From Veronia nyctiphanis (GTDB taxonomy: Bacteria; Pseudomonadota; Gammaproteobacteria; Enterobacterales; Vibrionaceae), in NCBI RefSeq assembly GCF_004116385.1, contig NZ_PEIB01000009.1, positions 62,001 through 126,000 on the forward strand: DNA of 64,000 nt, read 5' to 3'. A program made the position numbers and the translations under genes. This document shows positions 30,436 through 39,545 of this stretch, in pieces. The notes beneath the pieces were generated by a model, which ran no database searches, was not told the DNA's origin, and saw nothing but the letters and a program-made list of their open reading frames with translations. The first letter of the stretch is position 1. Each line of letters begins with the position of its first letter.

Positions 30436-32368
30436 TTAAACTTTGACTTTTAATATTTCTTTTCCATCTTCTGAAAGATGATAAATAAAAGCATCATTAT
30501 CAGTATCAAAGTATTTTATTTCAGTTGAAGATTCATGAATAAGTTTAACTTCGTTATTAGTTAACTCAATAAAGTTAAATTTATTCCCGTCAATCATATT
30601 TAAGAATAATCTATTATCTTTTTCATAAATACCAATAACCATTCCGTACTTCCAATTTAACTTAGCAGCGGGCTTAGCCAACCTCAGCATATTGTTATTT
30701 TCTAAAGGGTGCCTTTTGAAATTTATATCTCTAAGATCAAGAGATTTAAATTCATTTGGTGACTTAGAATTAGGCATATCAAACTTTGATAGTTTTATTT
30801 TATTCCCTAAAAACGAAATAACCTTCAAGTCGCTAAGCTTGTTATCATACGTAGTGATTAGTTTACTTCCGATGCTTACTTCATCAATAATGTTATTTTT
30901 TGCCAGATCAAAGAACCCAATGCTATCTTTATACTGAAATATCATCAGTTTGTTATTTTCATCAATTTTAGAGATAAAGATACTATCATCCTTCCGTAAG
31001 ATTTCTTTGTCACTCTTAATATGAAGTATTCTATCCTCATGGCTAGAATTGAATCTATTGTTAAAATCAAATATATTACCTGATGCATATAGATTGGAAA
31101 AGCTATCACCCACAACACTAGAAAAATTCGCAAGCATAGAAAAACCAAGATTACTCTCACCGGGAGGAATAGAAAATACTTTCATTTGCTTTTGAGATGT
31201 ATGTTGAGTCAGATAAAATGCCTCATTATCATTTAAATAAAAGTCATCTGAATAGTCAATTTTCATCTTGTTAAAATAGATAAAACTTAAATCACCTAAA
31301 TTTACTGATAATACCTCCCCATCAACGAGAATATAAAATGAATTATCAATATATTTTACTTGCTTTGCTCTTCCTTTAAATACTCTCTCAGATGTCTCTT
31401 TATCTTTTCCTTTTTTTACTCGTGCAATATATGAATAATTTAGCCCCGGGATTATGTATATAAGTTCATCTTTTATCGAATCATAAGCTGATTTCAATGA
31501 TGGGTATGCGATATCTAGCTTAAATATTTCTTCTTGGCGCTCAGTCTCTACTATGTAACGTTTTACTATTGAATAATTATTATATATCATTGATACAATG
31601 ATACTTTTCTCATCATTTGAAGAGCTTAAATGCGTGATTTTTTCACAATTATAGAGTTTTACATCATTAACAATCTTTGTTATTAAGTTATACTTTAATA
31701 GCGAGCAGGGTTTACTTTCATCTTTACTTGCAAATATATAATTACCTGCACTAACTAAGTTAGAGATAGGATGAGAAACTTCGACTAAGTCAGAAAAAGT
31801 TAAATTATTCATTTCAGAAATATAATAATTCTCATTATCACTCCTGATAGTTAGCTGATTATTCCACCCCAAGTTAACTATACCTTCACTAAGGCCATCT
31901 ACGCCCGTAACACCAAATGTAACCAATTGTAACTTTGGGTAAACATATGCTAGAAGGAACAAGAAAGTTACAGTTGATATAAGAAAGCCTTTGGATTTAA
32001 AAAGATTAAAGCGGCTGTTTTTCCTATGTTTTTTTTAACTCTATATTTATATATTTAATACTACAAACTAACCTATAACCTTTTCTCGGAACAGATTTTA
32101 TATACTGAGGGCTTTCAGAATCGTCGCCTAATACCTTCCTTAACTTTGCAATACTCTGTCTAACTGCTGAATCTGATACAACCCGACCACTCCAGACATT
32201 CTCATGTAACTCCTCAAGAGTGACGAATTTGTCTTTGTTGGCTATCAGGTAAAGAAGGACGGCAAGCGATTTATCTTCAATCGATACCTCATCACCGCTT
32301 TTGTCATTTAGCGTTCTGTCTTTTTCGCAGACTACAAAATCGCCTAACTCAATCATCAAAGTGCTCAC
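30436..32368 (-). CDS. CadC/ToxR-like membrane regulator (frame interrupted at an A8 run)
   Basis: Two ORFs form one protein of about 643 residues. Residues 1-105 are an OmpR-type winged helix (AVLLYLIANKDKFVTLEELH, VSDSAVRQSIAKLRKVLGDD, YIKSVPRKGYRLVC). Then a basic linker, one membrane segment (GFLISTVTFLFLLAYVY, about residues 127-143) and a 500-residue periplasmic part of repeated beta-strand blocks, probably a beta-propeller. The frame breaks between DNA-binding and membrane parts at a run of eight A (plus-strand T8, 32029-32036); seven or ten A restore it. As written, the DNA-binding half alone is made (114 residues). Strongly AT-rich, so likely acquired. Signal and targets unknown. Confidence 0.7.
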
Positions 32369-32699
32369 TAACAGTTACAGTATGCAAAAGTAAATGCCTA
32401 AGTTATCACTCATTGATGTCGCTAAAAGCGTCTACTCAACTGTTTGCGATGTGATTCAACGTTTTTTTGACAATTTTGACGCATTATTACTAAAACTATC
32501 ATTAATCTAACCGATATCACTAACCAGCGTAAGTAATTGATTTTTATTGCTATATAGTTATCACTTTTCTATCACCCCTTGTGTGATGCCCGTGTTACTG
32601 ACGTAACACTTACAAAATCAACGGTTAATTGTCGAAGTAACAGGCGATTTGAGAGATACAAGAGTCAATCAACTTTATTGAGTCTTAGGTAGGTACGAA
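32369..32699. other. Divergent control region between two regulators
   Basis: AT-rich, no gene seen. It carries the promoters of the CadC-like and LuxR-like genes, and the inverted repeat listed separately. Confidence 0.5.
32592..32609. promoter_or_regulatory. Palindromic operator candidate
   Basis: GTGTTAC-tgac-GTAACAC, a perfect 7-base inverted repeat 90 bases before the LuxR-like start codon. A second weaker repeat, ATCAC-cccttgt-GTGAT, lies just upstream (about 32571-32587). The binding protein is unknown; the neighbouring regulators are candidates. Confidence 0.4.
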
Positions 32700-33275
32700 A
32701 TGGACTTTCGATTGACAACACAGCAAGTAATAAACTCAGCGACTAAAGAGAAAATGGCTGTATTGGGGTTTGAGTGTTTTTCTATCTCAGTCGTCAGCGC
32801 TCTCTCGTTGAATCGTTATCATCGTTTTGCTCTGGAACACGGTATAGATAGTCAAATTTTGGACGTAAAAGAAATGGTCCAACATTGCCAAAAGAACATC
32901 ACTCCGAAGAGGATTCAAACCCAATTAGGCGAGAAGCTGACGATAATTCCTTTTCACTTTCCTGGTTTTTGGTTTGCGTCAATGACAGTTAAAACGACAG
33001 AGTTTGTCGTATCGGGGAGTTCTGATATCAGCGCTCTACAAACAATCATCTATTCGTTGTTCGAATCGATTAAAGCTGATCATCAACACATAAGACTAAG
33101 CAAGAGAGAACAAGAATGCGTTGAATGGCTATCTGAAGGAAAAACAACACCTGAAATCGCAGTTATTCTTAATATTTCTGAGAGAACAGCCTCTTTTCAT
33201 GTGAATAACATTATTCATAAAACGCAGAGCCTTAATCGACATCAAGCGCTGACTAAAGTGATTATGTCATCGTAA
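32700..33275 (+). CDS. LuxR-family regulator with a short, unusual sensor domain
   Basis: 191 residues. The C-terminal GerE helix-turn-helix (LSKREQECVEWLSEGKTTPE, EIAVILNISERTASFHVNN) is of the acyl-homoserine-lactone LuxR type, including the conserved E-G-K-T and F-H-V-N-N. The N-terminal 125 residues keep a start like that of signal-binding LuxR proteins (LGFECFSISVV) but lack the conserved W-Y-D-P core and are about 50 residues short, so it probably does not bind an acyl-homoserine lactone in the usual way. No luxI is present in the window. A near-perfect lux box lies 357 bases downstream, before the neighbouring HTH gene, and is its likely target. Confidence 0.75.
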   Translation: MDFRLTTQQVINSATKEKMAVLGFECFSISVVSALSLNRYHRFALEHGIDSQILDVKEMVQHCQKNITPKRIQTQLGEKLTIIPFHFPGFWFASMTVKTTEFVVSGSSDISALQTIIYSLFESIKADHQHIRLSKREQECVEWLSEGKTTPEIAVILNISERTASFHVNNIIHKTQSLNRHQALTKVIMSS

Positions 33276-33331
33276 CAGGTAGATATCTGTTTTCTTTCGC
33301 ATACACCAAGCGGCTCTTTTTTACACCTTTA

Positions 33332-33571
33332 TTAGTTAATCATATTTCTAATGCTGAAATGATTTATGATGATATCGACTCTGCTCTTAACGTTAAGGCG
33401 TTCAAATAATAATTTGCAGTGATACTTTACCGTATTCTCTGATATGAAGAGTGCTCTTGAGATTTCTTTATTGGTTTTGCCTTCAATAATAAGATGAACG
33501 ATTTGTTCTTGCCTTTCGGTCAGAGTAATCGGCATCGCTTGAGAGCGTGGAGTCATATTATTCATCATCAT
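33332..33571 (-). CDS. Stand-alone GerE/LuxR helix-turn-helix protein
   Basis: 79 residues, almost entirely one GerE domain: TERQEQIVHLIIEGKTNKEI, ALFISENTVKYHCKLLFERL. No receiver or ligand domain. Convergent with the LuxR-like gene. A lux box is centred about 70 bases upstream of its start, with a TATAGA -10 candidate at 33607-33602 (minus strand), so it is likely activated by a LuxR-type protein. Several Met codons at the N-terminus leave the exact start open (33571 or up to five codons later). Confidence 0.75.
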   Translation of the reverse strand: MMMNNMTPRSQAMPITLTERQEQIVHLIIEGKTNKEISRALFISENTVKYHCKLLFERLNVKSRVDIIINHFSIRNMIN

Positions 33572-33631
33572 GCGAGATGTACCTTTTCGGCTTGTTATGT
33601 TTCTATACTGACTTATCTCGCCTTATCGCTG

Positions 33632-33651
33632 TACTGTACGATCGTACAGTT
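33632..33651. promoter_or_regulatory. lux box
   Basis: TACTGTACGATCGTACAGTT: its central 18 bases (33633-33650) are a perfect palindrome, and it matches the Vibrio fischeri luxI lux box (ACCTGTAGGATCGTACAGGT) at 16 of 20 positions. Centre lies about 45 bases before the predicted start of the minus-strand HTH gene, the position where LuxR activates. It also lies 207 bases upstream of rraA. Confidence 0.8.
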
Positions 33652-33857
33652 TGCCCCCCGTCACCAGCCAACAGAGATGCCTCTTCACACCTCAACAACG
33701 TCATTGATATGTATGTTTATTGATACTCTTGTTTGCTTTGTAAGCACAATCATTGCAAAGCCCTTTTCAACCGTTATACTTTCTGGAAAATAACGGCAAA
33801 TTTGGGTTTATTAACCTCATATCTCTGCCTCACCTGAAGATAAGAAGACATAAACCT

Positions 33858-34343
33858 ATGGAATACAACACTTCAGAACTGTGTGACACATTTCCGGATC
33901 AGATCGATGTTCTGGAACCCATGTTCAGCTCTTACGGCGGACGTAACTCGTTTGGTGGTCAAATCAGAACAATCAAATGCTTCGAGGACAGCGGACTTAT
34001 CCGCTCCACGGTGGCTGAGGATGGTGAAGGCAAGATCTTACTGATTGACGGTGGTGGCTCATTACGCAGAGCGTTGGTTGATGTAGATATCGCTTCTTTG
34101 GCAGCAGAAAATGGCTGGGAAGGAATTATCGTCTACGGATGTGTAAGAGATGTTGATGCCATCGATGAAATCGACATTGGTATTCAGGCCTTGGCGTCAA
34201 TCCCTGTTGGTGCTGATGATAACAGCATTGGGGAGCTCGATATTCCAGTTAACTTTGGCGGTGTGACATTCCTGCCTGAAGACCACGTCTATGCTGATAC
34301 GACAGGGGTCATCCTGTCGCAAGAGCCAATTGACGTCGAGTAG
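33858..34343 (+). CDS. rraA: RraA, regulator of ribonuclease E activity
   Basis: 161 residues, the E. coli length, from ATG 33858 ([20 protein letters not shown]); the open frame continues 35 codons upstream without similarity. Trimeric fold with the [25 protein letters not shown] and [20 protein letters not shown] blocks. Binds RNase E and lowers mRNA decay. First core gene after the accessory island. Confidence 0.96.
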   Translation: MEYNTSELCDTFPDQIDVLEPMFSSYGGRNSFGGQIRTIKCFEDSGLIRSTVAEDGEGKILLIDGGGSLRRALVDVDIASLAAENGWEGIIVYGCVRDVDAIDEIDIGIQALASIPVGADDNSIGELDIPVNFGGVTFLPEDHVYADTTGVILSQEPIDVE

Positions 34344-34364
34344 GAAATTGACTGTTCAAAAATG

Positions 34365-34391
34365 AAACAGAGCCGGATGGCTCTGTTTTTT
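34365..34391. terminator. Terminator rraA / zapB
   Basis: AAACAGAGCC-ggat-GGCTCTGTTTTTT between convergent genes. Confidence 0.9.
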
Positions 34392-34632
34392 ATTCCACTT
34401 CTTCAATCTTGCCGAGCAAGTTGCGAATGCGATTCTGCCACGCTTCCTGATCCTGACGCAGTTTACTGTTTTCCTGCTCAAGCGCTTCATGACTTTCGCG
34501 CGCGTTTGCAGACGCCTGACTTAACTCATCATTCTTTTCTTTTAGCTCTTCAATTTCCATTTGCAGCAAAGAGATAGTATCAACAGCCATCTGCACTTTG
34601 GCTTCTAACTGCTCTAAAATTTCCAATGACAT
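34390..34632 (-). CDS. zapB: Cell division protein ZapB
   Basis: 80-residue coiled-coil protein from [14 protein letters not shown] (ATG 34632; three more codons are open upstream). Almost wholly coiled coil ([20 protein letters not shown]). Links the Z-ring to the chromosome terminus through MatP and ZapA. Its place next to rraA is conserved. Confidence 0.94.
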   Translation of the reverse strand: MSLEILEQLEAKVQMAVDTISLLQMEIEELKEKNDELSQASANARESHEALEQENSKLRQDQEAWQNRIRNLLGKIEEVE

Positions 34633-34859
34633 CAAGGCCACCTATCATTATTTACACTAACATCGCGCCCAAGGCGCTCCATCACCAGACCAACAGGCGT
34701 CTGGTTACCCTACTGCTATTCTATCCCTGCATGGCAGCGCTGGCACCTGTCTAAATCGCATTTAATTAACGATTGAACAAATTTGCGCCAAATTTGCAAA
34801 AAAAACAGGCATCTTTTGAAGATAAGAGCCTCTTGGAAACTTCGTTGCAATGAAATTTC

Positions 34860-34989
34860 AAAATGAGATCTCTCTCAATAATCCATACATTAGACCGTGA
34901 TAACGTAGACACCGATCGTATCTCTCTTGGATTATCCAAGAACTGCCAGAATTGGCCCGACTGGCACACCCTTGTGCCAGTCTGTTTTT
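34860..34989 (+). ncRNA. Candidate small RNA ending in an orphan terminator
   Basis: The 505 bases between zapB (minus) and glpX (plus) hold no convincing protein gene, yet contain a strong plus-strand terminator at 34959-34989 whose upstream transcript is otherwise unexplained. The body would include the palindrome TCTTGGATTATCCAAGA (34925-34941). The 5' end is a guess. In E. coli glpF and glpK lie between zapB and glpX. Confidence 0.35.
34959..34989 (+). terminator. Orphan intrinsic terminator
   Basis: GACTGGCACA-ccct-TGTGCCAGTC, a perfect 10-base stem, followed by TGTTTTT. No T run on the other strand, so direction is plus. Confidence 0.85.
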
Positions 34990-35137
34990 CTGTTGAAGCG
35001 CTATCCATGTGAAGCCTGCCGCCACATTCCTGAACCCCAAACAGTAAAAATGTCTTTTTTATGTGTGTTAAACTCGCCGCAAATTATTTGGTGCATTTTT
35101 GGTGTCATTAATCACTCATCTTTAAGTGGGAGCTGGA

Positions 35138-36145
35138 ATGAAACGCGATTTGGCAATGGCTTTTTCACGTGTCACAGAAGGGGCTGCATTAGCAGGGTAC
35201 AAATGGCTTGGTCGTGGCGATAAAAACGTTGCCGACGGTGCTGCGGTTGAAGTGATGCGACTGCTTCTAAATCAAACTGACATCGATGGAGAAATTGTCA
35301 TCGGAGAGGGTGAGATTGATGATGCGCCCATGCTCTACATCGGTGAGAAAGTAGGCCTAGGCGGTGATGCAGTGGATATTGCTGTAGACCCGATTGAAGG
35401 CACTCGTATGACCGCAATGGGACAGCCTAATGCTTTGGCAGTACTCGCAGCCGCCGAAAAAGGCTGCTTTTTAAAAGCGCCCGACATGTACATGGAAAAA
35501 CTGGTCGTTGGCCCAGACGCCAAAGGCTCCATCGATCTTAACCTCCCACTCAAAGAAAACTTAGAAAATATTGCCCAAGCAAAAGGCAAAGGACTGTCAG
35601 AGCTTGTCGTGATCACACTCGCCAAGCCCCGCCATGATGACATTATCCAAGAGATGCACCAGTTGGGCGTGAAAGTATTTGCTATTCCTGACGGCGATGT
35701 CGCAGCTTCAATTCTTACCTGCATGCCAGACAGTGAAGTGGATGTGATGTATTGCGTTGGCGGTGCGCCAGAGGGCGTAGTATCAGCCGCAGTTATAAGG
35801 GCGTTAGATGGCGACATGCATGGCCGCCTAATTCCTCGTCATGAAGTAAAAGGAAATACAGAAGAAAACCGTCGCCTCGGTGAAATTGAAATCCAACGCT
35901 GCCAGGAAATGGGTATAAACGTTGGCCAAAAGCTGGAGATTGGCGACATGGCAAGAAGCGACAACGTCATATTCTCGGGGACGGGTATCACCAAAGGCGA
36001 TCTGCTTGATGGTGTAAACCGACAAGGAAACATTGCGACGACAGAAACCTTGTTAATACGCGGAAAGTGTCGAACAATTCGTCGTATCCAATCAATACAC
36101 TATCTCGATAAAAAAGATGAAGATGTAAAGCGCGTCATTCTGTAA
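35138..36145 (+). CDS. glpX: Fructose-1,6-bisphosphatase class II
   Basis: 335 residues from ATG 35138 (MKRDLAMAFSRVTEGAALAG) after GGGAG; the frame is open four codons more. Lithium-sensitive phosphatase motif DPIEGT (about residue 86) and GEGEIDDAPM. Gluconeogenesis: hydrolyses fructose 1,6-bisphosphate. Lies alone here without glpFK. Confidence 0.95.
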   Translation: MKRDLAMAFSRVTEGAALAGYKWLGRGDKNVADGAAVEVMRLLLNQTDIDGEIVIGEGEIDDAPMLYIGEKVGLGGDAVDIAVDPIEGTRMTAMGQPNALAVLAAAEKGCFLKAPDMYMEKLVVGPDAKGSIDLNLPLKENLENIAQAKGKGLSELVVITLAKPRHDDIIQEMHQLGVKVFAIPDGDVAASILTCMPDSEVDVMYCVGGAPEGVVSAAVIRALDGDMHGRLIPRHEVKGNTEENRRLGEIEIQRCQEMGINVGQKLEIGDMARSDNVIFSGTGITKGDLLDGVNRQGNIATTETLLIRGKCRTIRRIQSIHYLDKKDEDVKRVIL

Positions 36146-36160
36146 GAATGACAAGCATTG

Positions 36161-36199
36161 AAAAGCAGCGCCCGGTATGCCGCCAGACGCTGCTTTTTT
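36161..36199 (+). terminator. glpX terminator
   Basis: AAAAGCAGCG ... CGCTGCTTTTTT with a 17-base loop. Confidence 0.8.
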
Positions 36200-36299
36200 A
36201 TCTGTGTCATGAAAATCATCAGTCATTTATCAACAGATTGCTTTATTTAGCCAGCTGAATACATAATGGTTCGCGAGACAGAAAACGCTTAGGTTGCAA

Positions 36300-36920
36300 A
36301 TGAAAACAGTCGAAAAAATCCTCAACATAATTAAGCGAGAAGGCTCGGTCAGTGCCCGTGCTCTTGCTGATGAGCTTGGTTTGACTACGATGGGTGTCAG
36401 ACAACATTTGCAGGCAATGGAAGATGACGGCCTACTTTCTTTCAGTGATGTGCGCGTGAAAGTCGGCCGCCCAACACGCCATTGGGCGCTGACCACAGAA
36501 GGGCATAAACAATTTGCAGACAGCCACGGTGATTTGGCTGTTGCTCTTATCGATTCGATAAAAAATGTATTTGGTCATCAGGGCTTAGAGCAGGTTATCC
36601 GCCAGCGGGAAGAAAATACGCTGGCCCAATATCGGGACGCGATCAAAGATTGCCTTAATTTGCAGGCCAAACTTGAAACCTTGACTTATCTTAGAGAGAG
36701 CGAAGGTTATATGGCCGAATTGACAAAAGATGGGGACAGTTTCTTACTGATAGAGAATCACTGCCCAATCTGCCATGCAGCTGAGCAATGTCCAGCCTTG
36801 TGTCAGTCCGAGAAAAATATCTTTCAAACTTTATTGTCGGATGATTATCAGGTTGTCAGAGAAGAGCATATTATTAAAGGGCAGCGACGCTGTACCTACA
36901 GGGTGACAGCACAACCCTGA
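36300..36920 (+). CDS. COG2345-type HTH regulator with a Cys cluster
   Basis: 206 residues from ATG 36300 (MKTVEKILNIIKREGSVSAR). Winged HTH (LADELGLTTMGVRQHLQAME), then RPTRHWALTTEGHKQF, a helical middle, and a C-terminal cluster CPICHAAEQCPALC with Cys at 155, 158, 164 and 168 (CX2CX5CX3C). Related SufR-like proteins hold an iron-sulfur cluster with C-terminal Cys, so a redox or iron sensor is likely. It is 20 bases upstream of fpr on the same strand, so it probably shares a transcript with the ferredoxin-NADP reductase. Ligand and targets unknown. Confidence 0.75.
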   Translation: MKTVEKILNIIKREGSVSARALADELGLTTMGVRQHLQAMEDDGLLSFSDVRVKVGRPTRHWALTTEGHKQFADSHGDLAVALIDSIKNVFGHQGLEQVIRQREENTLAQYRDAIKDCLNLQAKLETLTYLRESEGYMAELTKDGDSFLLIENHCPICHAAEQCPALCQSEKNIFQTLLSDDYQVVREEHIIKGQRRCTYRVTAQP

Positions 36921-36940
36921 GACAAAAAGGAGAATGCATT

Positions 36941-37684
36941 ATGGCAAAATGGATCAAAGCGGAAGTTATCGAAAACCGGCGCTGGAACCGGAATCTATTT
37001 AGCCTAGTACTCTCCGCAGAGATTGAACCGTTTATCGCAGGCCAGTTTACCAAACTGGGGATGGAGATAGATGGAAAGTTAATTCAACGCGCCTATTCTC
37101 TTGTGAATCCTCCCGGCACCAAATATCAAGAAGTTTATGCGACCCGAGTTGCCGACGGCCTACTCTCTCCGCATCTACATGCCCTTGAAGCAGGTGATAG
37201 CCTCATGATCACTGAGAATGCATCGGGCTTCTTTACATTAGACGAGTTGCCGGAGGCCGAAAACCTTTGGCTATTGTCTTCTGGTACTGCGCTAGGCCCT
37301 TATCTATCCATGCTGCATGGCCCTGAGATATGGCAGCGCTTTCGCAAAATTGTGCTTATTCACGCCGTGCGCTTCAGCGCAGACCTCAGTTACCAAGGTG
37401 AAATCAATAGCCTGAAAAAACAACACAGCGATCAACTGGTGGTTCAGCCGTTTGTTAGTCGAGAACCCAAAGAAGGTGCACTATCAGGGCGAATCACACA
37501 TGCATTGGAAGATGGCCTCCTCGAGCGTGTTGTCGGTGTACCGCTTAACCCCGACCAAAGCCAAATTATGATATGTGGTAATCCGGATATGGTGAAAGAC
37601 GTGAAAACAATCCTAGAAGGACGGGGATTTGAGAAAAATTTACGCCGCAAACCGGGGCATATTACTGTCGAGCAATACTGGTAG
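36941..37684 (+). CDS. fpr: Ferredoxin/flavodoxin-NADP+ reductase
   Basis: 247 residues. FAD motif RAYSLVNPPG near residue 50, NADP fold with SSGTALGPYLSML near 112, C-terminal ...KPGHITVEQYW with the aromatic end typical of bacterial Fpr. Moves electrons between NADPH and ferredoxin or flavodoxin, supporting iron-sulfur repair and oxidative-stress response. AAGGAG ribosome site. Neighbour of glpX as in E. coli. Confidence 0.94.
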   Translation: MAKWIKAEVIENRRWNRNLFSLVLSAEIEPFIAGQFTKLGMEIDGKLIQRAYSLVNPPGTKYQEVYATRVADGLLSPHLHALEAGDSLMITENASGFFTLDELPEAENLWLLSSGTALGPYLSMLHGPEIWQRFRKIVLIHAVRFSADLSYQGEINSLKKQHSDQLVVQPFVSREPKEGALSGRITHALEDGLLERVVGVPLNPDQSQIMICGNPDMVKDVKTILEGRGFEKNLRRKPGHITVEQYW

Positions 37685-37774
37685 TGGTTGCGCTAGTCTC
37701 GTTCAAATACGTGACGGCACCGAAAGTAGCCGCAAGATTGGACATATACGACAGATAACCGTCACCTCAAGAGA

Positions 37775-37804
37775 AACGTCACCATTTGGTGCCGTTTTTT
37801 TTTT
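37775..37804 (+). terminator. fpr terminator
   Basis: AACGtCACC-attt-GGTGcCGTT stem with one mismatch followed by ten T. Confidence 0.8.
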
Positions 37805-37963
37805 CGTATGAATTCAGATAATTAATTACCGACCACCGCGCCACTTACGACACCCACCCCTTCCAGTCTCACTAATGAAACATTAAGGCAATTGTTTGGC
37901 ACAGGTCACACTGTAATAGTCAATCCACGACGTAAGGACACATATGTAGTTGGAGGATTGGCT

Positions 37964-38305
37964 ATGCAGAAGTTACCACCGTTTGATGAGCTCAAAGAGT
38001 TAGCTGAGAAAGACCCGGCAGCCCTTGAAGCTTTGCGTATCAAAATGAGTGAAGACATGATTTCAGAAGCTTCAGAGGCGATGCAGCCCAAGCTTCGTGC
38101 CCAACTTAGTCACATCAATCAAGTTATTGCTCATGGAAAGAACCCTCATCACATCAATACGCTGCTGATGAAAGAACTAATGAAGCAATTCGAGCGCTTC
38201 TCTATCTCCTTAAATAACCCATCAGCGCTCACTGAACATACTGCAACGGTGACGACACTTGTCCCTCGCCGACAGCAAGATGATGAAGTAGCGGTTGAGC
38301 GGTAG
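37964..38305 (+). CDS. DUF3135 protein
   Basis: 113 residues from MQKLPPFDELKELAEKDPAA at ATG 37964, preceded by GGAGG; an open stretch of 24 codons upstream is not supported. Helical, soluble, DUF3135 type of marine gammaproteobacteria; function unknown. Between fpr and tpiA, separated from fpr by a terminator, so its own transcript. Confidence 0.75.
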   Translation: MQKLPPFDELKELAEKDPAALEALRIKMSEDMISEASEAMQPKLRAQLSHINQVIAHGKNPHHINTLLMKELMKQFERFSISLNNPSALTEHTATVTTLVPRRQQDDEVAVER

Positions 38306-38649
38306 CCGCTACCTTTTCTGCGGCGACTTGATGCCAAGCGGCATCTTTCGCCTGCAGATTACAACGGCAAAGACGCTCTGCTCACCTGCCTAAAGTTCCC
38401 CATCACTAGCCGAAAGAAACTTTCCTCTTTGTAACTCCCCTTTCATATTTACCCATTTCTCTCACATAAATCACGGTCTCGTGCTCATATGGAAAATAAA
38501 TAACGAAATTTTCCTACTAAGCGGTTCACATTTCGTCTTAAAACAAGTACAAACATCAACAATCATGCACTCAGACAGGAAAACGCACCCCTTGTGCTGG
38601 TATCTTCTCTGATGCTTTCTAAATAGTTTTGGATTACGGAGGAACTCCT
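38306..38649. other. Intergenic region upstream of tpiA
   Basis: 344 bases with no gene. A GATGCC-aagc-GGCATC hairpin (38330-38345) with a short TTT may end the DUF3135 transcript. The rest is AT-rich and should hold the tpiA promoter. Confidence 0.5.
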
Positions 38650-39419
38650 ATGCGCCGTCCATTGGTTATGGGTAACTGGAAACTGAACGGTAACAAAACC
38701 ATGGTCTCTGAGCTGATCAAAGGCCTGGATAATGCACTGACAGGTGTTGAAGGTGTAGACGTTGCCATTGCACCACCAGTCATGTATTTGGACTTGGCTG
38801 AGCAGCTTCTGGGCAAAGCACAAAACAAAATTATTCTGGGCTCTCAGAATGTCGACGTAAATGCCAGCGGTGCTTTTACTGGTGATATTTCTCCTGAAAT
38901 GCTGAAAGATTTTGGCGCAACGCATGCATCATTGGTCACTCTGAGCGCCGTGAATATCACGCAGAGTCCGACGAATTTGTTGCCCAGAAATTCGCATTCC
39001 TGAAAGAACAAGGTGTCACCCCTGTTCTGTGTATCGGTGAGTCTGAAGCGCAAAACGAAGCAGGCGAGACGGTTGCTGTCTGCGCACGTCAGCTTGATGC
39101 CGTGATCAAATCTCAAGGCGTTGAAGCATTACTGGGCGCTGTCATTGCTTATGAGCCAATCTGGGCAATCGGCACGGGTAAAGCAGCAACCGCTGAGCAA
39201 GCACAAGAAATACATGCCGCTATTCGTGCTCACATCGCTGGGTACAGCGAAAACGTAGCACAACAGGTTGTTATTCAATACGGTGGTTCAGTCAAAGCAG
39301 CAAACGCGCCTGAGTTGTTTGCAATGCCTGATATCGACGGTGCACTGGTTGGTGGTGCAGCATTGGACGCTGAAGGTTTTGCTGCCATTGCTAAAGCAGC
39401 AGCAAACGCGAAACGCTAA
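38650..39419 (+). CDS. tpiA: Triosephosphate isomerase (one frameshift)
   Basis: Interconverts glyceraldehyde 3-phosphate and dihydroxyacetone phosphate. Starts [17 protein letters not shown] with the substrate Lys; catalytic Glu in [11 protein letters not shown]. The frame breaks exactly at the catalytic-His motif: one G added at 38934-38935 gives [18 protein letters not shown] and joins the halves. About 256 residues after repair, normal. A real loss would disable glycolysis, so an error is the simplest reading. GGAGG lies before the start. Confidence 0.95.
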
Positions 39420-39444
39420 GCCCACATGATGTGAAGTTATGAAG

Positions 39445-39470
39445 AAAAGGAGGCCTTAGCCTCCTTTTTT
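39445..39470 (+). terminator. tpiA terminator
   Basis: AAAAGGAGGC-ctta-GCCTCCTTTTTT. Confidence 0.9.
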
Positions 39471-39545
39471 ATTTGTTGCCCACCGCTTGCGAAAATAATT
39501 TTATCACCGCTATACTTCGTGTCTGTTTTTCACATCGGATTTATC

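Noticed and set aside
33753-33857. 35-codon upstream extension of rraA
   Set aside because: No similarity to RraA; ATG 33858 gives the exact family length of 161.
34766-35040. Minus-strand ORFs between zapB and glpX
   Set aside because: No motif, no ribosome site; they cross the orphan terminator.
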